A DNA stretch of 64,000 bases. Source: Lentibacillus sp. CBA3610. Lineage in GTDB: Bacteria > Bacillota > Bacilli > Bacillales > Amphibacillaceae. The notes under the pieces were generated by a model, which worked only from the letters and a program-made list of their open reading frames with translations, searched no databases and had not been told where the DNA came from. The translations under genes were made by a program, and so were the position numbers. Positions 54,176-63,141 of the stretch are shown one piece after another (positions within the stretch are counted from its first letter, which is position 1; the number at the start of each line of letters is the position of its first letter). Where the stretch lies: NCBI RefSeq assembly GCF_013373365.1, contig NZ_CP035925.1, positions 2,666,001 to 2,730,000 on the forward strand, read 5' to 3'.

Positions 54176-54979
54176 TTAGCTATTACGAGCCGACATTTTG
54201 AATTTAATCAGATTTTGTATGCCTTTGGCTGCATAATGGACAAAATACCACAAACTTTTCAGGATGTTGTGATTCTCGATTTGTCTGTAAACATACCACT
54301 GGCGCTTGGCAGCCTTTAATTTATTGCTGGAAATCGAGTTTTCGACTGATCTGTATTTCGCCAAAACTTCCGGCAATCCATATGCGCGGAAACCTTTTTT
54401 CGTAATGGCCAGCCAATAAGCATAATCCTGCCTTGTCCGGATATTGACCATCTTGAGATGGCCGATCTTTTCACGGTCAACCATTACCGTCAGACAGCCA
54501 ATGACACAGTGTTTCAGCAAATCCGTATAGCCTACAGACGCGGGCGCTTTTGACACTGTATTTGTCAATGTACCGTCCTGCTCGATTCGTACATATTTTG
54601 TAAACGAAAAACCAACATCATATGATTGCATAAACTGTAATTGTTTTTCAAGCTTTTCCGGAAACCAGAGATCATCACTGTCCAGAAAAGCAATATAACG
54701 CCCGCGTGCTCGCTCCATTGCAGTATTGCGGGCAATAGCCGATCCGCTGTTTTCCTCAAGTTCGATCAGCTTAATGCGTTCATCCTGCTGTTCATAATGT
54801 TTCACGCAGCTGACCGTCCTGTCTGATGAACAGTCATCCACGATCATCATTTCCCAATTGGAATACGTTTGAGCGATCACCGAATCCATCGTTTCCATAA
54901 TAAATTCCTCTGCATTATAAGCAGGTGTTATAACGGAAATGAGCGGGTTCTGCTCCTGATTAGACTGTTTACGTTCCAT
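54176..54979 (-). CDS. GT2 glycosyltransferase
   Basis: A 267-residue GT-A family 2 enzyme: SVITPAYNAEEFIMETMDSV, MMIVDDCSSDRTVSCVKHY, FLDSDDLWFPEKLEKQLQFM (DxD-like). Its length matches the short capsule/teichuronic acid type (TuaG-like). The C-terminus is hydrophobic-basic (YFVHYAAKGIQNLIKFKM), which may associate with the membrane. GAACAGGTGATGAT precedes the ATG. It should add one sugar to a lipid-linked intermediate; the sugar is unknown. Confidence 0.88.
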   Translation of the reverse strand: MERKQSNQEQNPLISVITPAYNAEEFIMETMDSVIAQTYSNWEMMIVDDCSSDRTVSCVKHYEQQDERIKLIELEENSGSAIARNTAMERARGRYIAFLDSDDLWFPEKLEKQLQFMQSYDVGFSFTKYVRIEQDGTLTNTVSKAPASVGYTDLLKHCVIGCLTVMVDREKIGHLKMVNIRTRQDYAYWLAITKKGFRAYGLPEVLAKYRSVENSISSNKLKAAKRQWYVYRQIENHNILKSLWYFVHYAAKGIQNLIKFKMSARNS

Positions 54980-54991
54980 ATCATCACCTGT

Positions 54992-56123
54992 TCAGTTCTC
55001 AGCGGTCAATTGGTCATACCAGGCGACCAGTTTCGCTTCCTCTGTATGCCAATTCAATTTATCCATGACGGCCGCTTTGCCGTTTTCCCCCATGCGCTTG
55101 GCTTCATCGGGGTTGTTGCGTAAATAATCGATCGCTTCTTTGATTTGGGTTTCATCATAAGGATCTACCGCCAGCCCGCATTCATACGTTTCCCACGAAT
55201 TCTTTCCAGACCGGGAAATTGGAGCACAGAACCGGCAGTCCGGCATTCATATACTCAAAAAACTTCGTGAGTTCTTTTTTCTTATAATGTTCCGTTGGCG
55301 GGAACAAGGCAATTCCGGCCAGCCAATTGCGGCTGAGATAGCGTGCTTCGATAGCTTCTTTCTCAATAAACCGGTCAACCCCTTCCAGCTCAAGCCTGTC
55401 CTTTTCGTCACCGGCAATAGCATACATTTCTTCCGCCAGATCACCAGGGCATTTTCCGACAAGATGGACGGAAACCTCATCATGAATGAGCGGGATCTTT
55501 GCATGAATCTGTGCTCCCCGCACGTACGATACATTCCCAGTATACAACAGTTTATCTTCCAATGGTTCATGATTCCGGTCGTGTTCAACAAACGTTTGAT
55601 TAACTGTTGGATAATTCAGTATACAGTATCCCCCCGGGTAAATGTCTTTATAATATTTCTCCGCCAGACACAGCTCCATCTTCCGGGAAAAAAACTTCTC
55701 CATATATTTATACGCAGCAGCTGTTAATTTTCTAACGGGTTTATTGAGATAATCTTTCTGCATAATGCTGGTGATATAATCTTCATGAATATCATAGAAG
55801 ACATGATTTTGTTTCTTTTTCAGCAGCCATCCGACAGGCAGCAGTTCGGGATCATGGAAATGATAAACATCGGCATCCAGCGCTTTTGCCTTCTTATAGG
55901 CATCCAGTGTACCGAACAGCATACGTTTCAGCCTGCTGTTATAAGTTTTGACAGGGATATGTCTGATTGGATTATCTTTTGCCGCACCATTTTCCGCTTC
56001 CCGTGCAATCAATGTCACATCATAGCCGGCATTTTTCAGCGATGTGCATTCCTTATGATAAATCCTTGGATCATACGGATGGTGAACGGTCGTCAAATGC
56101 ACGACACGTTTTTGATTACTCAC
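54992..56123 (-). pseudogene. GT4 glycosyltransferase, frameshifted near the C-terminus
   Basis: The main part (313 residues) has VVHLTTVHHPYDPRIYHKEC and DADVYHFHDPELLPVG at the start, and GIALFPPTEHYKKKELTKFFEYMNAGLPVL with the Glu-x7-Glu type sugar-nucleotide site. It stops after WKEFVGNV. The shifted frame continues ETYECGLAVDPYDETQIKEAI to a normal end at 54992. The break is a GGG at about 55186-55188, where GG would restore the frame. Either a recent inactivation or a sequencing error; the truncated product keeps most of the fold. Its start overlaps the end of the upstream GT4 gene by eight bases. Confidence 0.8.
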
Positions 56124-57261
56124 GCTTTTTCAACTCCTGCCCGCGCTGATCAATTGTTTCGATGAATGTTTCACCGTACTGCCCGGCGATTATAGTCGCA
56201 GCAAATTCATTCGCGCGTTTTTTGCCCTTATCGATCATATATGCCAATTCTTCGTTATCCATCGTCAGTGTTTCGTATAGTTTCGCTGCCATATCCTGAG
56301 CGTTTCCCACTTCACACATCACGCCAAATTCCCCGTCGTTCAACACTTCTGCTGCACCGGGCCGACAGTTGGTGGACACAATCGGGGTTCCTGTTGCCAG
56401 TGCTTCAGCCAATACATGTCCGAACCCTTCACGGACTGATGACAATACAAACACATCGGCGTGTTCGAAATAAATATAAGGATTGCGCTGAAAACCGAGG
56501 AAATGAACGCTATCGCCAACACCGAGCGCTTCTGCTTTTGCTTTCAATTCAGCTTCCAGTTCACCCTCGCCGAGAATGACTAACTTCGCATACACTTGTT
56601 TGTTGACGTCCGCAAATGCCTCAATTAATGTTTGATGATCCTTATCACTGACCAGTCTGCCGGCCGTAATAATCACTTTCGCATGATCATTAAAAATGTC
56701 CTGATGCTCAGGAGCGATTTGGCCATTTTGAATCTGGTTCCGGATGCCTTCCACATCAACCGGGTTATAAATCACGTGAACTTTTTCCGGTTTTACTTTG
56801 TAGCGGCTGACGACATTTTCTTTCACACCTTTGGACAAGGCTATGACTTTGCTTGCAAATCGATATAGCATTCCATAGGTGCGTAATTTCAAGTCCTCAG
56901 ACAAAGTGCCGCCCAAATAAGCCGCTTCCCGGACGACATTTTTGGCACGCGTAAATGACAATAAATTGGCCAGAATAGCTATTGTATTGTAATTGGGAAT
57001 CGTGCTGAACACGATATCCGCCTGTTCATTCCTGATCACTTTAGCTAAAGGAAAGATGGCTGAACGCAATCGTTTCGTGTCGAGTTTAATAAATGTTATA
57101 TCTGATTTTAAATCGTCTTCATAACTTCCATTATAATTCAATGTGACAAGTACAGGTTCAAATTTTGCTCTGTCTAAATTGTTGATGATGTTTAGCATTG
57201 TTCTGGCTGCTCCACCGGCACCCATTTGGTATATGAAAAATATGACTTTTACCTTTTTCAC
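56116..57261 (-). CDS. GT4 glycosyltransferase
   Basis: A 381-residue GT-B fold enzyme. N-terminal domain with IYQMGAGGAARTMLNIINNL; C-terminal domain with KVIITAGRLVSDKDHQTLIEAF, VHFLGFQRNPYIYFEHADVFVLSS, and REGFGHVLAEALATGTPIVST (Glu-x7-Glu site). Retaining transferases of this type add sugars to capsule or teichuronic acid chains. GTG start after GGGGAAGGCTGAGTACA. It is the first gene of the 20-kb minus-strand operon; the dispersed leader element lies 166 bases upstream. Confidence 0.9.
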   Translation of the reverse strand: MKKVKVIFFIYQMGAGGAARTMLNIINNLDRAKFEPVLVTLNYNGSYEDDLKSDITFIKLDTKRLRSAIFPLAKVIRNEQADIVFSTIPNYNTIAILANLLSFTRAKNVVREAAYLGGTLSEDLKLRTYGMLYRFASKVIALSKGVKENVVSRYKVKPEKVHVIYNPVDVEGIRNQIQNGQIAPEHQDIFNDHAKVIITAGRLVSDKDHQTLIEAFADVNKQVYAKLVILGEGELEAELKAKAEALGVGDSVHFLGFQRNPYIYFEHADVFVLSSVREGFGHVLAEALATGTPIVSTNCRPGAAEVLNDGEFGVMCEVGNAQDMAAKLYETLTMDNEELAYMIDKGKKRANEFAATIIAGQYGETFIETIDQRGQELKKRE

Positions 57262-57426
57262 TGTACTCAGCCTTCCCCTGAACAGGTCAATCTCTCTATT
57301 AATCTCAAGGCATTATACCATAGCATTGGCAATTAATAAATTGTCAAAATAGTGGCGGATTTAGATATTAGGGGGTGGCGGTTTTGACAGCATTCGGGAG
57401 CGTTCGTGCCGAGAAAGGATCTTCCA

Positions 57427-57549
57427 TAAGAAAAACTCCAGGCTGAACGCGTCTTTCCGGAAGTCAAAGGCCGGAAATCAGACTTGAAGAAATCAACGAA
57501 TTAGCTGATTTCAAGATTAAAAACGTCACCTGAAATGATATACTTTCTT
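57427..57549 (-). promoter_or_regulatory. Dispersed leader-like element, copy 2
   Basis: Homologous to 2576-2695 and in the same orientation relative to the gene it precedes. On the minus strand the stem reads GAAATCAGC-TAATTC-GTTGATTTC (57489-57512): one pair changed G-C to A-T and one became G-U. A second inverted repeat TTTCCGG/CCGGAAA follows, then CTGGAGTTTTTCTTA. It lies between the galU terminator and the first GT4 start. The rest of 57262-57426 holds only the likely untranslated leader of the operon. Confidence 0.6.
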
Positions 57550-57557
57550 AACGTTTC

Positions 57558-57588
57558 AAAAAGAAGTTGGCAATAACACGCCAACTTC
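57558..57588 (-). terminator. Terminator of galU
   Basis: GAAGTTGGC and GCCAACTTC pair around eight bases; on the minus strand TTTTT follows directly. It lies 12 bases past the galU stop. Confidence 0.92.
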
Positions 57589-57599
57589 CTTGAATCGTT

Positions 57600-58484
57600 C
57601 TAATTTTTATTAAGGTTTTCGAGTGTTTTTTCCATATAAGCTTTAATATCTGAATGCAAATCTTCCCGCTTTAAAGCAAAATCAATCGTTGCCTGGACAA
57701 ACCCTAGTTTATCACCGATATCATAGCGTTCACCTGCGAAATCATATGCTAAAACCTGTTCCTGTTCGTTGAGTGTTTCAATCGCATCTGTGAGCTGGAT
57801 TTCGTCGCCTTTTCCAGGTTCCTGCTTATCCAATATGTCAAAAATGGATGGATTCAAAATATACCGCCCCATAACCGCCAAATTGGAAGGCGCGTCTTCC
57901 TTGGGCGGTTTTTCCACGAGTGAGTGGATTGCTCTGACATTTGAACCGTTATTCTGATCGCCGGGCTGAACAACCCCGTATTTTGAAACCTCTTCTTCCG
58001 GGACGCTGTGGACCCCGACAACCGACTGCTGGTGTTGTTCATAGACATTGATAAGCTGCTTTAGACATGGCTCGTCCGCTTCTACAATATCGTCACCTAA
58101 AAGGACGGCAAATGGTTCATCCCCAACAAAACTGCTGGCACAGGCGATCGCATGCCCAAGCCCTTTAGGCTCCTTTTGCCTGATGTAATGGATATTTGCG
58201 AGATTTGAAATGGACTGAACGATTTCCAGCTGTTCTTGCTTGCCTTTTTTGGCCAGCTTTTCTTCAAGTTCATAGGATATATCAAAGTGATCCTCAATCG
58301 CACGTTTGCCTCGGCCTGAAATGATAATGATATCTTCAATCCCTGAGTCTACCGCTTCTTCGACAATATATTGAATGGTTGGCTTATCGACAATCGGCAG
58401 CATCTCTTTTGGCTGTGCCTTCGTTGCCGGCAAAAACCTGGTGCCAAGCCCCGCTGCAGGTATAATGGCTTTTTTGACTTTCAT
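57600..58484 (-). CDS. galU: UTP-glucose-1-phosphate uridylyltransferase
   Basis: A 294-residue cytoplasmic enzyme (GtaB in Bacillus) forming UDP-glucose from UTP and glucose 1-phosphate. Motifs: [26 protein letters not shown] at the start (nucleotide-binding loop), [29 protein letters not shown]-like [12 protein letters not shown] and [16 protein letters not shown]-glucose feeds glucosylation of teichoic acid, glycolipids and polysaccharides. AAAGGAGATAACAAAT precedes the ATG. It has its own terminator, so it is transcribed separately from the glycan operon downstream. Confidence 0.95.
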   Translation of the reverse strand: MKVKKAIIPAAGLGTRFLPATKAQPKEMLPIVDKPTIQYIVEEAVDSGIEDIIIISGRGKRAIEDHFDISYELEEKLAKKGKQEQLEIVQSISNLANIHYIRQKEPKGLGHAIACASSFVGDEPFAVLLGDDIVEADEPCLKQLINVYEQHQQSVVGVHSVPEEEVSKYGVVQPGDQNNGSNVRAIHSLVEKPPKEDAPSNLAVMGRYILNPSIFDILDKQEPGKGDEIQLTDAIETLNEQEQVLAYDFAGERYDIGDKLGFVQATIDFALKREDLHSDIKAYMEKTLENLNKN

Positions 58485-58592
58485 ATTTGTTATCTCCTTT
58501 GATCACACACTTGTCAAATTCTGTTTAATTATATCATTATAAGTTTATCACTGGGCTTATCGGTAATCAATCGACAGTATTTTTGTGTGGGG

Positions 58593-58624
58593 AAAAAACA
58601 ACCTGGTGTTGTGGCCAGGTTGTT
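58593..58624 (-). terminator. Terminator of the acidic membrane protein gene
   Basis: AACAACCTGG and CCAGGTTGTT form a 10-bp stem around eight bases; on the minus strand TTTTTT follows. Confidence 0.9.
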
Positions 58625-58643
58625 CGTAAGGGGTTGTTTGGTG

Positions 58644-59360
58644 TTATTGGTTCTCTTGCTTTTCTTCTTCGCTTGGTTCAGCCTCTTTCTTACTATTATC
58701 TTTAGGGCCATCGTCTTCAGGTTCCCCGTCATCACCCGAGGAATCTCCATCTTTTTCCTCTTCTTTCTCTTCTTCTTGAGTTTCATCTTCATCAGAATCA
58801 GTTGACTTTTCATCAGGGTCTCCATTATCAGTCTCTTTCTCTAAAGACTTATCATCAGAAGTTGGTGATTCTCCATCTTTTTCGCCACCAGGAGATCCAC
58901 CGCTGTTTCCACCGCCATTGGATGTGTTTTCTGACTCCATCTCCTTGGATGTTTGGTCTGTGCTGCCTGAAGAACCTCCGCTGTTATAGGTTGCGGAAGA
59001 ATTCTGAGTATTTGTTGCAGATTGTCCTTCTGTTGTGGTATCTAGCGCTTCTTCCGTTGATGCTTCTTCAGTCAATTCTTCTGTCCTTACTTCTTCATCC
59101 TCCCCTGAATCATCCTCATCTGTTTCGTCCTGGTCCGTATTTAATGGAAATATGTCGGCCTCGCTTTTTTGCCGTGCCATTATATCAGCATCAGGCTGAG
59201 CACGTGCAGTTTTCACGTCTGAATCCTTAGCCTCAGTTTCCATAGGTTGATGGATTGTAGGAGGTGCTTTCATCTCATAAAATAAAATAATAGAAACAAT
59301 TGCTATTACACCGATTACGTTTCCAGCGATTACAAAACTTCTCAATTTGGTATGACGCAT
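58644..59360 (-). CDS. Membrane-anchored acidic low-complexity protein
   Basis: A 238-residue protein of unrecognised family. It has a basic start, one hydrophobic segment at about 8-29 (FVIAGNVIGVIAIVSIILFY), and then about 200 residues dominated by Glu, Asp, Ser, Thr, Gly and Asn with no clear fold. The layout predicts an extended acidic stretch outside the membrane, as in many proteins of salt-adapted bacteria. GGAGGTGAATT precedes the ATG. It is divergent from a C39-like protease gene across a repeat array. Its role cannot be inferred. Confidence 0.65.
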   Translation of the reverse strand: MRHTKLRSFVIAGNVIGVIAIVSIILFYEMKAPPTIHQPMETEAKDSDVKTARAQPDADIMARQKSEADIFPLNTDQDETDEDDSGEDEEVRTEELTEEASTEEALDTTTEGQSATNTQNSSATYNSGGSSGSTDQTSKEMESENTSNGGGNSGGSPGGEKDGESPTSDDKSLEKETDNGDPDEKSTDSDEDETQEEEKEEEKDGDSSGDDGEPEDDGPKDNSKKEAEPSEEEKQENQ

Positions 59361-59501
59361 AATTCACCTCCAAAATATGGATTGCCTTCATCATATAAAA
59401 ATTTTGCCAAATTGTAAATGTGTGGCGAATTCTGACGGGTTTTATTAATTTGCTGGGAATTATGATATATTGAGCCTGTGGATCTGAATAATTTTCTGTG
59501 T

Positions 59502-59958
59502 GACATGGGCGTGAATTCGGAATTATGGGCTCGTACTGCGGAACATGGACGTGTAATTGGAATTATGGGCCGGTGTGCCAAAAATATGGGCGCGTAATCG
59601 GAATTATGGGCCGGTGCAACGAAACATGGGCGCATAATTAAAATTATGGGCCGATGCGCCAAGAATATGGGCGCGTAATCGGAATTATGGGCCGGTGAGC
59701 CGAAATATGGGCGCAAAACCGGAATTATGGGCCGATGCACAGAAATATGGGCGCAAAACCGGAATTATGGGCCGGTGCACAGAAATATGGGCGCAAAACC
59801 GGAATTATGGCCCGATGCACAAACATGGGCGTGTAACCAGAATTATGGGCCGGTGCACAGAAACATGGGCGCGAAACTAAAATTATGAGCCGATGCACCA
59901 AAACATGGGCGTGTAACCGGAATTATGGGCCGCTGCACAGAAATATGGGCACGAATTC
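59502..59958. repeat. 20/40-bp tandem repeat array between divergent genes
   Basis: About eleven copies of a 40-41 bp unit made of two related halves: GAATTATGGGCCGGTGCACA and GAAATATGGGCGCAAAACCG, with variants such as ACATGGGCGTGTAAC. Half-unit length is 20 or 21 bases. There are no unique spacers. It occupies most of the 618-base region between the starts of the acidic protein gene (59360) and the protease gene (59979), ending about ten bases before the latter's ribosome binding site. Confidence 0.88.
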
Positions 59959-59978
59959 TATAACAAGGAGTGAGAGAT

Positions 59979-60662
59979 TTGGTAAAAAAGCTATTAATCG
60001 GTTTTGCTCTATTCACAGTTTTTTTCATCGCCGGAAGCAAAAGAGTATTGGCGCCACAGCAGAAGATGAAAATCAACGGTATACCTGCCTATTATCAATA
60101 CCCGGACCTGCCTACCGGGTGTGAAGCGACATCGCTGGCAATGCTGCTGAGTTGGGGCCGTGGTGAGCCGGTAAGCAAATTTGATGTGGCGGATACTTTG
60201 CCTAAAGGTGATAAAGTTCATCAGGCGGATGGTGAATGGAAAGGCGCCCACCCGAATAAAATGTTTGTCGGTGATCCGTATACCGACTCGGATGATGGCA
60301 GTTATGGTGTATTTGAAGGACCGATACTGGAAACAGTCGAGATGTTCATGTCCAGTTCCGGTACTGATTTGACAGGAGAGTCATTTGAGTCGCTCCTGGC
60401 TATTGTTCGCTCCGGAAAACCAGTCATGGCCTGGACGACGCTGGAGCAGCGGGAAACCTATTACGGTAAAACATGGACTGATAGTGATGGCGACGTGATT
60501 GATTGGTATGAGAATGAACATGCTGTCGTTCTGGTGGGGGTTGATGGTGATGATGTCTTGGCACATGACCCTGACACCGGGAAAGCGGAATTCTATGACC
60601 GGGAACTTTTTGAGCGTAACTGGCATTCAATGGGCGGCCGGGCCGTGACGCTGGGAGGATGA
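59979..60662 (+). CDS. Secreted C39-like cysteine peptidase family protein
   Basis: A 227-residue protein of the Peptidase_C39_2 type. A signal or anchor helix is at about 2-18 (KKLLIGFALFTVFFIAG). The papain-like triad is visible: Cys in LPTGCEATSLAMLLSW, His in ENEHAVVLVGVD and Asp in LAHDPDTGKAEFY. A usual role is cleavage or binding of peptides at the cell surface; the target is unknown. The TTG at 59979 is preferred, because the upstream GTG at 59970 lies inside the ribosome binding site AAGGAGTG. Confidence 0.8.
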   Translation: MVKKLLIGFALFTVFFIAGSKRVLAPQQKMKINGIPAYYQYPDLPTGCEATSLAMLLSWGRGEPVSKFDVADTLPKGDKVHQADGEWKGAHPNKMFVGDPYTDSDDGSYGVFEGPILETVEMFMSSSGTDLTGESFESLLAIVRSGKPVMAWTTLEQRETYYGKTWTDSDGDVIDWYENEHAVVLVGVDGDDVLAHDPDTGKAEFYDRELFERNWHSMGGRAVTLGG

Positions 60663-60663
60663 C

Positions 60664-60852
60664 TGCCGCACGGTTTGCGATGGTTGTTGCACGATTTGGC
60701 GTGGGTCTCGCACGTTTTGGTATGCTCATCGCGCGAATTAGGCAGGGAATTGCGCGAAATTGGAGAGGTGCTGCGCGAAATCATGTAGTTGTCGCGCGAA
60801 ATTAGAGCATCATCGCGCGATAATTTGTTGATGTCGCGCGAATTGACAATTC
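60664..60852. repeat. 21-bp tandem repeat array, 9 units
   Basis: Nine units of exactly 21 bases begin two bases after the protease stop. The first three have the GCACG core (TGCCGCACGGTTTGCGATGG...), the later six have GCGCGAAATT instead. The period is that of the arrays at 0.76 and 48.7 kb, so they look like one family that has changed sequence while keeping its length. No gene is supported in 60663-61266. Confidence 0.85.
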
Positions 60853-60892
60853 AGCCAGGCGTGCCATTTGGTCTATATTTGTTCCATTAAAA

Positions 60893-60916
60893 GATTTTCG
60901 GCCGCTGCCGAAAATC
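60893..60916. repeat. GCCGAAAAT hairpin next to a 21-bp array
   Basis: GATTTTCGGC-CGCT-GCCGAAAATC, a perfect 10-bp stem with a four-base loop, followed by AACAGTATGG. It matches the flank at 668-691 and the hairpin at 63120. Confidence 0.7.
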
Positions 60917-60972
60917 AACAGTATGGAAGATTGGAAACTTTTATTGGGTTTCACCACAATATTGAGGTCTTC

Positions 60973-61190
60973 CTCGCACTTTTCGAGGATGGCTGCCGCA
61001 CGTTTTGATTGATTTCGTGCTGCGCCGATCGATTCTGTGACGCTGTCAATAGGTTTAATACTGCTCTCGATCGAATTTGGTGACTTTCTCGCGCGATTTG
61101 AGCTTGCCTCGCACGTTTTGGAATGGACCTCGCACGTTTTACAGAGAGGCTCACACGCTTGTGTGCTCCTCTCACTCATTACCACAATTC
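60973..61190. repeat. Diverged 21-bp tandem repeat array
   Basis: Unit-like stretches CTCGCACTTTTCGAGGATGG, TCTCGATCGAATTTGGTGAC, TTCTCGCGCGATTTGAGCTT, CCTCGCACGTTTTGGAATGG and CCTCGCACGTTTTACAGAGA occur at 21-base spacing in the second half. The first half is more eroded. Same family as the other three arrays. Confidence 0.7.
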
Positions 61191-61209
61191 CGACTCCCAA
61201 ATGCAAATC

Positions 61210-61250
61210 AAAAAGGCAGCGCCCCCCCGTGACCGGACCGCTGCCTTTTT
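61210..61250. terminator. Terminator of the APC permease gene
   Basis: AAAAAGGCAGCG and CGCTGCCTTTTT form a 12-bp stem with a C-rich 17-base loop. It lies 17 bases past the permease stop and would work in both directions. Confidence 0.9.
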
Positions 61251-61266
61251 GGTTGTATGACTACAT

Positions 61267-62727
61267 CTATCCCCGATTCTTCGCTTCAATTTTCTTATTG
61301 CCTAAGATCAGGTAATTCAGCTCTTCTTTTGGTATCTGCTTCAATTCTTTCCGGTTTGCGAAATAGAAAACAGCACCCAATACGATCCACACGATCAGGG
61401 CGATAAATGATTCAATCCCCAGTGCGGCTGGTGATCCCGGAATAAGCAATAGCCCGAGGAATGTAACTCCTGCCAGCATACCGAGTGCCGCGAGTGTTTT
61501 CTTTCCTCGTGCGACCACATGTTTTTTCGGATTGAAGTTTTTATCCTTGGACCATTTAAATAATGTGAAGGCAGTAAAACATGTATAAAAATAAGCTATC
61601 GTCACACCGACGGATGACATATCGACCACCCATGTCAATGCCTGACGTCCGAACCATGGAGCCAACATTGACACGACAACGGTAAAAATAATGCCAACGT
61701 ATGGTGTTTTATATTTTGGATGCAAGTTTGAAAAAGCCTTTGGAATAAATTTCGCACGGGACATGGCAAACAACAGGCGGCTTGATGAAATGGTAAACCC
61801 GTTTAAGCCAGTGAAAATGCCCATGGTGAGTGCGGTAACCAGAATGACGAGACCCATGTTTCCGAGCAGTCCTTGAACCGCTGCTCCTGTTCCCCACGTT
61901 TCTTCCTGGGCAACAAGTGTCTGCCATGGTTCAATCATGGATGTGGCCAAAATCATCATGCTATAAAGCAGCGCAGCAAAGGCAATCGCCAGTATGATTA
62001 ATATAAAGGCTTTTCTGGATGAAAACCGAAATTCCTCCGCTGCCTGTGGGATATTATCGAATCCGACATATGCCCACGGTGCAATCGCAACAATTGAAAT
62101 GACGGCTGCGAACGCGGTTGTATCTGTCGGGAACAATGGCGCGACATTTGAAAGACCCGCCCCAGGTTGTGCACCGACCATGAAGGTGATGGCAAAGACG
62201 CCCAGAATCATGACGGAACAAAACACAAATTGCATGCGCCCGGAAAAACTGGAGCCTTTCACGTTAAAATAACCAAATATCCCCAATAAAACCGAAGCTA
62301 TAATGACCTCCGTAAAATAAACATCCCACCCGGCAATCGTGTACATGTGCATGTTTTCAAGCACTGCCGGGAAAACAAATTTAATCATTAATGCAAATGC
62401 GGATGCGTTCAACGCGACAATACATAAGTAGCCAAGCGTTAAAAACCACCCGCTGATGAACGCGTGTGTGCGCCCCAGACTAATATACGAATAAGCGAAC
62501 TCTCCGCCTGATACCGGAAAACTTTTGATGAGAAATCCATAGCTCACAGCGATCAGCATCATCAGCAATGCGCCAATGACAAACCCAAGAATAACACCTA
62601 ACGGGCCCGCTGTGGACATCCAGGTCGTCGGCTGCACAAATGCTCCCCAGCCAATCGAGGAACCCAGTGCAATCGCCCAGACCCAGTGTGGCTTCAATGA
62701 TCTCGTCAGCGTCGTTCGTTCTTCCAT
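61267..62727 (-). CDS. APC superfamily amino acid permease
   Basis: A 486-residue membrane transporter with about twelve helices. The first helix has the family's unwound substrate motif in WAIALGSSIGWGAFVQP; FPVSGGEFAYSYISLGRTHAFISGW and APWAYVGFDNIPQAAEEF (helix 6 region) are also typical. It should import or exchange an amino acid or amine by a proton or exchange mechanism; the substrate cannot be assigned. AAAAAAGGAGACCAAGC precedes the ATG. It is monocistronic with its own terminator. Confidence 0.87.
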   Translation of the reverse strand: MEERTTLTRSLKPHWVWAIALGSSIGWGAFVQPTTWMSTAGPLGVILGFVIGALLMMLIAVSYGFLIKSFPVSGGEFAYSYISLGRTHAFISGWFLTLGYLCIVALNASAFALMIKFVFPAVLENMHMYTIAGWDVYFTEVIIASVLLGIFGYFNVKGSSFSGRMQFVFCSVMILGVFAITFMVGAQPGAGLSNVAPLFPTDTTAFAAVISIVAIAPWAYVGFDNIPQAAEEFRFSSRKAFILIILAIAFAALLYSMMILATSMIEPWQTLVAQEETWGTGAAVQGLLGNMGLVILVTALTMGIFTGLNGFTISSSRLLFAMSRAKFIPKAFSNLHPKYKTPYVGIIFTVVVSMLAPWFGRQALTWVVDMSSVGVTIAYFYTCFTAFTLFKWSKDKNFNPKKHVVARGKKTLAALGMLAGVTFLGLLLIPGSPAALGIESFIALIVWIVLGAVFYFANRKELKQIPKEELNYLILGNKKIEAKNRG

Positions 62728-63119
62728 GCTTGGTCTCCTTTTTTGATCTCTTTTTTCCTAACGGCAATAACCGCCAAAGCACGGCGGAAAACTCCCCGTA
62801 AAGGTCCGGTTCTGTTCAAGTAACATTCAGTGATAGTACCGGAAATTCACCCGGCTGAATGAAATGTCATTATGTCATACCTCTCTTTTATATCAAAGTA
62901 TGGTTTTTTCCGCAAAATTTATGTGATTTAGTAAATGCACGATGTTGGGGATGAATGCGGAATATTTTAGTCTTGGAGTGATTGTCAAGTGGAATTTTAG
63001 CTGGTTTTAGGCAAATTTCGTGAAATCCTCTGTGTTTGCAGCAAGGTATGGCAGTCAATTTTCGAGTCGCTGTCATGTTATTTCAGAGTCTGTCGCACGC
63101 GTGACCTCGCTTAATAGAA

Positions 63120-63141
63120 ATTTTCGGCTGCTGCCGAAAAT
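63120..63141. repeat. ATTTTCGGC/GCCGAAAAT hairpin
   Basis: A perfect 9-bp stem with loop TGCT in the 587-base region between the permease and antitoxin starts. Same core as the hairpin at 60893 but without an adjacent 21-bp array. Apart from this and the small repeat at 63235, I see nothing in 62728-63314. Confidence 0.65.

Noticed and set aside
59342-60076. Open frames of 60-130 residues inside the 40-bp repeat array
   Set aside because: All consist of repeat translation (for example H-R-P-I-I-P-V) without a ribosome binding site.
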